From the NCBI RefSeq assembly GCF_041677825.1, contig NZ_JBAYPG010000019.1, forward strand, positions 1 to 64,000: a stretch of DNA of 64,000 nt, in the 5' to 3' direction. The DNA comes from Castellaniella sp041677825 (GTDB taxonomy: Bacteria; Pseudomonadota; Gammaproteobacteria; Burkholderiales; Burkholderiaceae_B). The position numbers and the translations under genes are program-made. Of this stretch, positions 53,075 to 60,771 are shown in pieces (position 1 is the stretch's first letter; each line of letters begins with the position of its first letter). The notes beneath the pieces are model-generated. The model did no database searches and was not told the DNA's origin. It worked only from the letters and a program-made list of their open reading frames with translations.

Positions 53075-53482
53075 ATGTCTTCTTTCAGTATTTTCCAGAT
53101 CGCCGGATCGGCCCTGACAGCCCAGTCCCAGCGCATGAATGTGGCCGCCAGCAACATCGCCAATGCCGACAGCGTGGTGCAGCCCGACGGCCAGCCGTAC
53201 CGGGCGCGCCTGCCCGTGTTCCAGGTGCAGCCGCAGGCCGGCTCGGTGGGCGTGGGCGGCGTGCGCGTGGCGCAGGTGCTCGAAAGCACCGCGCCCGCGC
53301 GCATGCAGTACGAGCCCGGCAATCCGCTGGCCGATGCCGACGGTTATGTGGCCATGCCCAACGTCGACCCGGTGGCCGAAATGGTCAACATGATTTCGGC
53401 AGCGCGCTCGTACCAGGCCAACGTCGAGGTCATCAACACCAGCAAGGCCCTGATGGCACGTACCCTGTCCCTGGGTCAATAA
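53075..53482 (+). CDS. flgC: Flagellar proximal rod protein FlgC
   Basis: A 135-aa rod protein: FQIAGSALTAQSQRMNVAAS, NIANADS at the N-terminus, YVAMPNVDPVAEMVNMISAA and RSYQANVEVINTSKALM at the C-terminus. Confidence 0.97.
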   Translation: MSSFSIFQIAGSALTAQSQRMNVAASNIANADSVVQPDGQPYRARLPVFQVQPQAGSVGVGGVRVAQVLESTAPARMQYEPGNPLADADGYVAMPNVDPVAEMVNMISAARSYQANVEVINTSKALMARTLSLGQ

Positions 53483-53497
53483 AGAGGGCGCGCAGAC

Positions 53498-54199
53498 ATG
53501 GCCACCACAGATCCGATCGCAGCAGCACAATCGTCCGGGCCATCGGCCGTGGCGCAGGCGGCGCAGGTGCGCAACGAGCGCCTGGCCGATGACATCCAGG
53601 ACCGCTTCCTGACCATGCTGATCACCCAGCTGCAGAACCAGGACCCGCTCAACCCCATGGACAACGCCGAAATCACGTCACAGATGGCCCAGTTATCTAC
53701 GGTCAACGGTATCCAGCAACTGAACCAGACCTTGCTGGCACTGTCGGGGCAGATCGACATGTCCCAGTCGCTGCAGGCGGCCGGCTTGATCGGCAAGGAT
53801 GTGTTGATACCCGGCGAGAAAATCCTGCTGGGTTCGGCAAGTGATGGCGGCGACAAGGTGGCGGCACCGTTCGGCATGGACCTGCTGACGCCCTCGGCCA
53901 AAACCGAGGTCGCCATCCTCGATGCCTCGGGCCAGGTGGTGCGGCGCATGGATCTGGGGCCGCTGTCCGCGGGGGTGCACCCCCTGACATGGGACGGCAC
54001 CGATGACACCGGTGCGCCGGTGCCGGATGGTTCGTACCGGCTCGAAGTCCAGGCCAGGGATGAAGAAGGGGCGCTGCTGGCGTCCCAGGCGCTCACGCAC
54101 GGCCATGTCGACAGCGTGGCCTACGGGGTCGAGGGTCTGCAACTGGACCTCGGGCTGGCAGGCAGCGCCAGCCTGTTCGACGTGCGTCAGATCATGTAG
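53498..54199 (+). CDS. flgD: Flagellar hook cap FlgD
   Basis: A 233-aa hook-assembly scaffold. DRFLTMLITQLQNQDPLNPM and DNAEITSQMAQLSTVNGIQQ are the conserved N-terminal part; the C-terminal part is a FlgD Ig/tudor-like region (HPLTWDGTDDTGAPVPDGSY). Confidence 0.97.
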   Translation: MATTDPIAAAQSSGPSAVAQAAQVRNERLADDIQDRFLTMLITQLQNQDPLNPMDNAEITSQMAQLSTVNGIQQLNQTLLALSGQIDMSQSLQAAGLIGKDVLIPGEKILLGSASDGGDKVAAPFGMDLLTPSAKTEVAILDASGQVVRRMDLGPLSAGVHPLTWDGTDDTGAPVPDGSYRLEVQARDEEGALLASQALTHGHVDSVAYGVEGLQLDLGLAGSASLFDVRQIM

Positions 54200-54294
54200 G
54201 GCCAGCCGTTCATGCAGCCACGCCTGTGCCTGTCGCCGGGCCCATTATTTCATCGTGCAGTACACAAGATTCATTCTTACCAGGAAAAACAGCC

Positions 54295-55503
54295 ATGAGT
54301 TTCGGACAAAGTCTCAGCGGCCTGAACGCCGCAGCAAAGAATCTCGATGTCATTGGCAACAACATCGCCAACTCCGCCACCGTCGGTTACAAATCAGGCA
54401 GCATCACCTTTTCGGATATGTACTCCAGCTCCATGATCGGCCTGGGGGTCAACGTGAGCGGCATCAGCCAGGATTTCAGGTCGGGCACGCTCAGCTCGAC
54501 CGGCAATCAGCTCGACATGGCCATCGATGGCGACAAGGGCCTGTTCGTGCTGCAGAACAACGAAGGCGCACTGATGTACTCGCGCAATGGTCAGTTCTTT
54601 CCCGACAGCCTGAACCGCGTGGTCAATGCCCAGGGCCAGCAGCTCATGGGCTACGCGCCAGGGGGCACGAACCTGGTGGGGCTGCAGATCCCCGAGGTCA
54701 ATCTGGCGCCGCAGGCCAGTACCACCCTGGACAATCGGGTGAACCTGGATGCATCCGTGCCGGCCATACCAGCGGCCGTGGCATTCGACGCCGATGATTC
54801 GAGCACCTATTCGAATGTGGTGCCGGTCACGGTCTATGATTCGCTGGGCAACAAGCACCGCCTCATGCAGTATTACACCAAGCGGGAGGCCGCCGGCGGC
54901 ATGGCCCAGTGGGAAGTCAACTTCACCCTCGATGGCCAGGCGCCCGATGGCGGCACCGGCATGCTGCTGTCCTTCGATTCCGCCGGCGCGCTGAACCCTG
55001 CAACGCCTTCCACGGCCACGATCAGTTTTGTGGGCCTCGAAGTCAACGGGGCGCCGGTCGATGATCTGGCCATTCTCGTCGATTATGGCGAATCCACCCA
55101 GTACAGCAGTGGCTTCACCCAGGGTTTCCGGGTGGATGGCTATGCGTCGGGCGAATTCTCCAGCATCTCCATCGCCACCAACGGCGAGATGACGGCGCAT
55201 TACACCAACGGCCAGAAATCCGTGATCGGCAACGTCGTGCTGGCAGATTTCAACAACGTGCTGGGCCTGCAGTCGGTCGGGGGCAACGCCTGGGTCGAAT
55301 CGGGTGCCTCGGGCCAGCCGATCTTCGGCATTCCCGGCAGCAATGGCCTGGGCGCCATCATGGGGCAGATGGTCGAAGAGTCCAACGTGGATATCAGCAA
55401 ATCCCTGGTCGACATGATCATGGCGCAACGGACCTACCAGGCCAATGCCCAGTCGATCAAGACACAGGATCAGATGATGCAGACCCTGATCACCATGCGC
55501 TAG
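54295..55503 (+). CDS. flgE: Flagellar hook protein FlgE
   Basis: A 402-aa hook subunit. SFGQSLSGLNAAAKNLDVIG with NNIANSATVGYKSG is the N-terminus; VPVTVYDSLGNKHRLMQYYT the FlgE-specific middle; SLVDMIMAQRTYQANAQSIK the C-terminus. Start chosen at MSFGQ with AGGAAA upstream. The 95 nt before it show no promoter. Confidence 0.97.
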   Translation: MSFGQSLSGLNAAAKNLDVIGNNIANSATVGYKSGSITFSDMYSSSMIGLGVNVSGISQDFRSGTLSSTGNQLDMAIDGDKGLFVLQNNEGALMYSRNGQFFPDSLNRVVNAQGQQLMGYAPGGTNLVGLQIPEVNLAPQASTTLDNRVNLDASVPAIPAAVAFDADDSSTYSNVVPVTVYDSLGNKHRLMQYYTKREAAGGMAQWEVNFTLDGQAPDGGTGMLLSFDSAGALNPATPSTATISFVGLEVNGAPVDDLAILVDYGESTQYSSGFTQGFRVDGYASGEFSSISIATNGEMTAHYTNGQKSVIGNVVLADFNNVLGLQSVGGNAWVESGASGQPIFGIPGSNGLGAIMGQMVEESNVDISKSLVDMIMAQRTYQANAQSIKTQDQMMQTLITMR

Positions 55504-55518
55504 GGGTGATGATCCGCC

Positions 55519-56268
55519 ATGGACAGGATCCTCTATGTTGCATCGGGTGGTGCGGCTCGCATACTCGAACAGCAATCGGCCATTGCCAATAATCTGGCCA
55601 ATGTGGCCACCCCGGGGTTTCGTGCCGCGCTCGATGCGTATCGCGCAGTGCCGCTGCAACCGCACGCGGGCGAACTGCCCACGCGGGTCAGTACGGTGCT
55701 GGCCAGCCACGGGGCCGATCTGGCGCAGGGGGCCCTGGCCGAAACAGGGGGTGCGCTGGATGTCGCGCTGGCCGGCGAGGGCTGGTTTGCGGTGCGCACG
55801 CCCGAGGGCGAGGCCTATACCCGGGCGGGCGGCTTCACGGTGAACGCCGAAGGTCTGCTGGTCACGGCCACTGGCGCGCCTGTGCTGTCGGTCGATGGGC
55901 AGCCGATCGAGATGCCCGAACGCGGCACCCCGACCATTGCCGAAGATGGCCAGATCAGTGTGCTCGGGGCCGGTGACAAACCGGCCGATCTGCAGCTGGT
56001 GGGTCAGCTCAAGCTGGTCAATCCGCCGGCCGGGCAACTCCAGCGCAGGCCTGACGGGCTGTTCGAACTGCCGGGGGGCCAGGCGGCGCCGGCCGACGAC
56101 GGTCTGCGCATCCTGCCCGGGTTCATCGAAAAGAGCAACGTGGACCCGGCCGGGGCCCTGGTGGCCCTGATTGCCAATGCGCGGGCCTTCGAGCAACACA
56201 TGAAGTTCATTCAGAGCGCTGATGAAAATGATCAGCGCAGCAATGCCATCCTGTCGGCCGCCAATTGA
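55519..56268 (+). CDS. flgF: Flagellar rod protein FlgF
   Basis: A 249-aa proximal rod protein. MDRILYVASGGAARILEQQS with AIANNLANVATPGFRAALDA is typical; C-terminus SNVDPAGALVALIANARAFE. A minisatellite-like array separates it from flgG. Confidence 0.96.
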   Translation: MDRILYVASGGAARILEQQSAIANNLANVATPGFRAALDAYRAVPLQPHAGELPTRVSTVLASHGADLAQGALAETGGALDVALAGEGWFAVRTPEGEAYTRAGGFTVNAEGLLVTATGAPVLSVDGQPIEMPERGTPTIAEDGQISVLGAGDKPADLQLVGQLKLVNPPAGQLQRRPDGLFELPGGQAAPADDGLRILPGFIEKSNVDPAGALVALIANARAFEQHMKFIQSADENDQRSNAILSAAN

Positions 56269-56291
56269 TGCGGCGCACAGGGGCGCGGGCG

Positions 56292-56405
56292 CCGGATGGT
56301 CCCGACGGACATGGCCATGAATGCCCGGCGTGGCCAGATGTGCCCGGCATGGCCGGATAGGCCCGGCAGGGCCGGATAAGCCCGACATGGCCAGGCAGGC
56401 CCGGT
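56292..56405 (+). repeat. 19-bp tandem array between flgF and flgG
   Basis: Five consecutive 19-bp units of the type ATGGCCGGATAGGCCCGGC occupy 56311-56329, 56330-56348, 56349-56367, 56368-56386 and 56387-56405 with no phase slip; a more diverged unit precedes them (56292-56310). The array starts about 25 nt after the flgF stop and ends 26 nt before flgG. Confidence 0.95.
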
Positions 56406-56431
56406 CGGGCGGGTACAACAAAGGAATCGAG

Positions 56432-57217
56432 ATGCTGCCATCACTATGGATTGCCAAGACCGGCCTGCAGGCGCAGGACACGAACATGAGCGTCATTTCC
56501 AACAATCTCGCCAACGTCAATACGACGGGCTTCAAGCGCAGCCGGGCGGTATTCCAGGATCTCATGTACCAGACCATCCGCCAGCCGGGTGCCACCCAGG
56601 GGCCGGCCAACCAGTTGCCCTCGGGGCTGCAGTTGGGCACCGGCGTGCGCACGGCGGCCAGTGAGCGCATCCATACCCAGGGCAACTTGAAGGAAACCGG
56701 CAATTCGATGGACGTGGCCATCCAGGGCAATGGGTTTCTGCAGATCGAACTGCCCGATGGCACCGAAGCCTACACGCGCGACGGCAGCCTGCAGCGCGAC
56801 CAGGATGGCCGTCTGGTGACCGCGGGGGGCTACCCGCTGCAGCCCGAGATCAATATCCCGGACAACGCCATGAGCATTACCATCGGTCCGGACGGCACGG
56901 TGTCCATCACGCAGCCCGGTGCGGCAGGCACGAATGTGGAAGTGGGCCAGATTCAGCTGGCCTCGTTCATCAACCCGACCGGCCTGCAGAGCCTGGGGGA
57001 AAACCTGTACCTGGAAACCGATGCCTCGGGCGCGGCCAACGTACTGCAACCAGGTACCGAGGGCGTGGGGCTGCTGCTGCAGAAATTCGTTGAAACCTCC
57101 AATGTGAATGTCGCCGAGGAACTGGTCAACATGATCACCACGCAAAGAGCCTACGAAATGAACAGCAAGGCCGTGCAGACCACCGATCAGATGCTGGCGC
57201 GGCTGACGCAGCTCTGA
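56432..57217 (+). CDS. flgG: Flagellar distal rod protein FlgG
   Basis: A 261-aa distal rod subunit: MLPSLWIAKTGLQAQDTNMS, VISNNLANVNTTGFKRSRAV, FQDLMYQTIRQPG, and C-terminus VNVAEELVNMITTQRAYEMN. AAAGGAA precedes the ATG. Confidence 0.98.
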   Translation: MLPSLWIAKTGLQAQDTNMSVISNNLANVNTTGFKRSRAVFQDLMYQTIRQPGATQGPANQLPSGLQLGTGVRTAASERIHTQGNLKETGNSMDVAIQGNGFLQIELPDGTEAYTRDGSLQRDQDGRLVTAGGYPLQPEINIPDNAMSITIGPDGTVSITQPGAAGTNVEVGQIQLASFINPTGLQSLGENLYLETDASGAANVLQPGTEGVGLLLQKFVETSNVNVAEELVNMITTQRAYEMNSKAVQTTDQMLARLTQL

Positions 57218-57220
57218 TCG

Positions 57221-58093
57221 ATGCCGGTGACAGGCGCCATGTCAGCCCGCCAGACCGCCAGCATGGCCACGGCCCCCGGGGCGGCAGCGTGCCGGGCGCG
57301 GATGCTGCCCCTGGCACGCCAGGCAAGGGTGCTGCTGTTGCCCCTGACGCACCGGGTGCGGATGCTGCTGTTGCCTCCGGCAGGCCGGGGGCGGGCATGG
57401 GCGCCGCCCCGGGCACGCCGGGCGCGGATGCTGCTGTTGCTGCCCCTGGCGCTCCTGGCCGGGTGTGCGCTGGTGCCGCCAGAACCGGTGGTCACCGGGC
57501 CCCTGACGGCCATGCCGCCGCCCGCCCCGGCCTCGCAGGCCGTTGCCAACGGCTCGATCTACCAGCCGTCGGTCTATGGCCACTATCCCCTGTTCGAAGA
57601 CCGCAGGCCGCGCAACGTGGGCGACATCGTCACGGTGATCATTCAGGAAAAGACCAATGCCACCAAAAGTGTCGACACCAGCACCAATCGCTCCGGCAAT
57701 GCGGGCATGGGGATTGCGCTGGCGCCTGATTTCCTGCCGCCGGCACTGGGCCCCCGGCAGGATTTCGACGCTTCGGGCAGCAATGAAAGCAAGGGCAAGG
57801 GCTCGAGCAGCGCCAATAATCTGTTCAATGGCAATCTGACGACTACGGTGATCGGCGTGCTGGCCAATGGCAATCTGCAGATCGCTGGCGAAAAGCAGAT
57901 CGCGATCAACCGCGGCAGCGAGTACATCCGTTTTTCGGGAGTGGTGGATCCCCGCTCGATCACGGGAGCAGGCAGCGTATCGTCCACCCAGGTGGCTGAT
58001 GCGCGCATCGAGTACCGCAGCAAGGGGGTGATGGACGAGGTGCAGCAAATGGGCTGGCTGCAGCGATTCTTCCTGAATGTAGCCCCATTCTGA
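57221..58093 (+). CDS. flgH: Flagellar L-ring lipoprotein FlgH
   Basis: An outer-membrane L-ring subunit, up to 290 aa. The lipobox is LLLLPLALLAGC (Cys near residue 83), followed by the family body (VANGSIYQPSVYG, LFEDRRPRNVGDIVTVIIQE, GEKQIAINRGSEYIRFSGVV, MGWLQRFFLNVAPF). The 70 or so residues before the lipobox are repeats of ARMLLLPL-like sequence, i.e. copies of the signal-peptide coding DNA, and there is no clear ribosome site, so the true start could be any of the ATGs at 57221, 57239, 57359 or 57428. A start at 57428 would give a 13-residue signal peptide. Confidence 0.93.
   Translation: MPVTGAMSARQTASMATAPGAAACRARMLPLARQARVLLLPLTHRVRMLLLPPAGRGRAWAPPRARRARMLLLLPLALLAGCALVPPEPVVTGPLTAMPPPAPASQAVANGSIYQPSVYGHYPLFEDRRPRNVGDIVTVIIQEKTNATKSVDTSTNRSGNAGMGIALAPDFLPPALGPRQDFDASGSNESKGKGSSSANNLFNGNLTTTVIGVLANGNLQIAGEKQIAINRGSEYIRFSGVVDPRSITGAGSVSSTQVADARIEYRSKGVMDEVQQMGWLQRFFLNVAPF
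57293..57450 (+). repeat. Degenerate copies of the flgH signal-peptide coding sequence
   Basis: The core CGGnTGCTGCTGTTGCC(C/T) or GCGCGGATGCTG recurs about every 30 bp (57297, 57328, 57354, 57423), in frame and without stops, ending in the functional lipoprotein signal. Confidence 0.75.
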
Positions 58094-58145
58094 CAGCGGG
58101 CAGCCCGGGCCAGGACGGCCCGGATCGGCCCATGGCGAGATTTTC

Positions 58146-59417
58146 ATGAACTGGAACCTGAGCAAGACTTTTTCGCGACACCGCATCATGGGCCTGTACC
58201 GCATGATGTGCAGCGTGACGCATCTGTGCCGCATGGGATGCATGTACGGCATGGCCCGCATCTACGGCCTGCGTCATGGCCTGTACCATGGTCTGCGCGA
58301 CAGCCTGCGCCGCGCAGGCGGGCTGCTGGCCTGCCTGATCCTGTCCAGCCTGTTCATGCAGCCGGTGGCACACGCCGAGCGCATCAAGGATCTGGCCACC
58401 TTTCAGGGGGTGCGCGAAAACCCGCTGCTGGGGTATGGCCTGGTGGTGGGGCTGGATGGCACCGGCGATCAGGTGCGCCAGAGCCCGTTCACCCAGCAGA
58501 GTCTGACCAACATGCTCTCGCAATTGGGCATCACGGTGCCCCAGGGCACGAACATGCAAGTCAAGAACGTCGCAGCCGTCATGGTGACTGCGCGCCTGCC
58601 CGCCTTCACGCAGCCGGGGCAGGTGGTGGATGTGGTGGTGTCTTCGCTGGGCAACGCCAAGAGCCTGCGTGGGGGCACCCTGTTGATGACCCCTCTGAAA
58701 GGGGTCAATGGGCAAGTCTACGCGCTGGCGCAAGGCAATCTGCTGGTGGGGGGCGCTGGCGCATCGCAAGGTGGGTCCAGTGTCCAGGTCAACCAGCTGA
58801 ACGCCGGCGTGATCCCCGCAGGCGCCATTGTCGAGCGCGACGTACCGACGACCTACGTGCATGACGGCATCGTGCGCCTCGATCTGAACAGCAGCGACTT
58901 CGGCACCGCGCAAAACCTGACCCAGGCGCTGAACCAGACATTCGGCGCACATACCGCGCAGGCACTGGACGGACGCACGATCGAACTGCGGGCGCCTCTC
59001 GATGCCAGCGCACAGCTTGCCTTTCTGTCACAGGTTGAAAACCTGCAGGTCAGGCTGCCGCCTGCGCGTGCCCGTGTGGTCATCAATGCGCGTACGGGCT
59101 CGGTGGTGATGAACCGCACGGTCACCATCGAAGAGGCGGCGGTCTCGCACGGCAATCTCTCGGTGGTCATCAGCCAGCGCGATGAGGTCAGTCAGCCGGA
59201 TACGCCGTTTACCCGTGGCGAAACGGTGGTGACCCGCAATACCGACATACAGGTGCAGGCCGAAGATGGCACGATCAGGCACCTGTCCACCAGTACGAAT
59301 CTGGTCGAGGTGGTGCGCGCCCTGAACCTTCTGGGTGCGTCACCCCAGGACTTGCTGGCCATCCTGCAGAACCTGAAGAGCGCCGGGGCTCTGAAAGCCG
59401 ATCTGGAGGTGATCTGA
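58146..59417 (+). CDS. flgI: Flagellar P-ring protein FlgI
   Basis: A 423-aa frame. The mature protein begins AERIKDLATFQGVRENPLLG after a signal peptide (GLLACLILSSLFMQPVAHA), and GYGLVVGLDGTGDQ, TNMQVKNVAAVMVTARLPAF and LSTSTNLVEVVRALNLLGAS are typical. The first 55 residues are a Met/His/Arg/Tyr-rich run (RIMGLYRMM, RMGCMYGMARIYG, RHGLYHGL) from a degenerate tandem repeat; the functional start may be one of the later Met codons nearer the signal peptide. Confidence 0.95.
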   Translation: MNWNLSKTFSRHRIMGLYRMMCSVTHLCRMGCMYGMARIYGLRHGLYHGLRDSLRRAGGLLACLILSSLFMQPVAHAERIKDLATFQGVRENPLLGYGLVVGLDGTGDQVRQSPFTQQSLTNMLSQLGITVPQGTNMQVKNVAAVMVTARLPAFTQPGQVVDVVVSSLGNAKSLRGGTLLMTPLKGVNGQVYALAQGNLLVGGAGASQGGSSVQVNQLNAGVIPAGAIVERDVPTTYVHDGIVRLDLNSSDFGTAQNLTQALNQTFGAHTAQALDGRTIELRAPLDASAQLAFLSQVENLQVRLPPARARVVINARTGSVVMNRTVTIEEAAVSHGNLSVVISQRDEVSQPDTPFTRGETVVTRNTDIQVQAEDGTIRHLSTSTNLVEVVRALNLLGASPQDLLAILQNLKSAGALKADLEVI

Positions 59418-59437
59418 TGCGCTGTCTCTTCGCGCTC

Positions 59438-59467
59438 ATCGAGTGGCCTGAAATTGAGTGGCCTGTC
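59438..59467 (+). repeat. 15-bp duplication between flgI and flgJ
   Basis: ATCGAGTGGCCTGAA (59438-59452) and ATTGAGTGGCCTGTC (59453-59467) lie 20 nt after the flgI stop. Confidence 0.8.
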
Positions 59468-59502
59468 TTTCGAAACCCCATCCTGATTGCACGAGGTCCT
59501 GT

Positions 59503-60615
59503 ATGAGTTTTGCAACACAGACACCCTTGCCTCGATTCGGCACCACGCCCTCGGTGTTCGATTATTCCAGCCTGGATACCCTGCGCCTCGAAGTGCAGGA
59601 CGGGCAGCAGCCGTCTGCCGAAAACTACAAGGCCGTGGCCCGGCAGTTCGAATCCTTGCTGATCCAGACCTTGCTGCGCCAGGCGCGCCAATCGGCCCAG
59701 GGCCTGTCCGGTGTGCCACAGGCGTCCAGTACGCGTCTCGCGCAAGGCCTGGCCGATGACCAGCTGGCTCTGGCCGTGGCCGAGACCGGGCTGGGGCTGG
59801 CGGACGCCCTGATTGCGCAGATGAATCTGGGGCGCGGCCTGCCCGACGAAAATCCCGCCGCCCTGGACCTGTCGGCCGGTGTTTCGGGCCTGGGTCCGGA
59901 TCGGCAGTGGGTGGCCGATTCGATCGGTGAACTGCTGCAGAAAATGTCCCGCGGCGAGGTGGTTTCCGCAGATGGCGCGACCACTGCGGCTGACGCAGCC
60001 GCTTCGGCTGGTATGGCCACGGCCGCCGGTGTGGCTGCTTCCCCTGGCGCAGCAGGTTCCCCCAGTGTGGCCGCTTCGGCGGGAGCGCTCGCACAAGCCG
60101 GGGTTGGCGGTACCGTTGGCGCAAGGCGCCAGGATTCTTCGGCGCCGGGGCCTGTGCAGGCCTTCATCAGCCGGATGTGGGGCGCGGCCCGGCAAGCAGG
60201 TCAGGATAGCGGCCTGCCGGCCGAGTTGATTCTCGCGCAGGCTGCGCTTGAATCCGGCTGGGGGCAGCGGGAAATCCGGCTCGCCGATGGGCGTACCAGC
60301 CATAATCTGTTCGGCATCAAGGCGGGCGCGAACTGGGCCGGGCCGACCACCGAGATCATGACCACCGAGTACATCGACGGGGCGCCACGCAAGATGATCC
60401 AGGCCTTCCGTGCCTATGATTCCTATGAAGATGCGCTGACCGACTACGCCCGCCTGATCACCCGCAGTCCGCGCTACCAGTCGGTGCTCGAGGCCCGTGA
60501 TGCGGCGGATGCGGCGCGCCGCATCCAGGCTGCCGGATATGCGACCGACCCGGCCTATGCCGACAAGCTGGTGGCCGTGATGGCCAATTTCCAGGGTCTG
60601 CCGGATGTGGGTTGA
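59503..60615 (+). CDS. flgJ: Flagellar rod assembly protein/peptidoglycan hydrolase FlgJ
   Basis: A 370-aa bifunctional FlgJ. N-terminal rod-cap domain (YKAVARQFESLLIQTLLRQA), a 55-residue Ala/Gly/Ser-rich linker (about 160-210), and a C-terminal glucosaminidase domain (LPAELILAQAALESGWGQRE with the catalytic Glu, SHNLFGIKAG, FRAYDSYEDALTDYARLI). It digests peptidoglycan for rod passage. The start at MSFATQTPLPRF has a GAGG site. Confidence 0.96.
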   Translation: MSFATQTPLPRFGTTPSVFDYSSLDTLRLEVQDGQQPSAENYKAVARQFESLLIQTLLRQARQSAQGLSGVPQASSTRLAQGLADDQLALAVAETGLGLADALIAQMNLGRGLPDENPAALDLSAGVSGLGPDRQWVADSIGELLQKMSRGEVVSADGATTAADAAASAGMATAAGVAASPGAAGSPSVAASAGALAQAGVGGTVGARRQDSSAPGPVQAFISRMWGAARQAGQDSGLPAELILAQAALESGWGQREIRLADGRTSHNLFGIKAGANWAGPTTEIMTTEYIDGAPRKMIQAFRAYDSYEDALTDYARLITRSPRYQSVLEARDAADAARRIQAAGYATDPAYADKLVAVMANFQGLPDVG

Positions 60616-60687
60616 AGTGCTGGCATCCGACGGCCGGTGGCCGGTAAAAGCAGCCTGGGCGCGGGCCAGGGTTTTCCGGACATTGAC

Positions 60688-60714
60688 TAAAGTTTTTTGC
60701 AATTGTGCCGTTTA
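60688..60714 (+). promoter_or_regulatory. Sigma-28 promoter of flgKL
   Basis: TAAA (60688-60691), 15 nt, GCCGTTTA (60707-60714), about 58 nt before the flgK ATG. Matches the fliC promoter in both boxes and spacing. Confidence 0.7.
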
Positions 60715-60771
60715 TATATATAACAGGGTGGCAAAACCCACCCGTGTGGGATTTTGCAGGCGGAGCGCATC

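Noticed and set aside
56292..56405. CRISPR-like interpretation of the 19-bp array
   Set aside because: Units are directly adjacent without unique spacers and there are no cas genes in the window.
54394..56763. 789-codon minus-strand reading frame opposite flgE-flgG
   Set aside because: It crosses three well-supported flagellar genes and an intergenic repeat, with no family motif; long antisense frames are common at this base composition.
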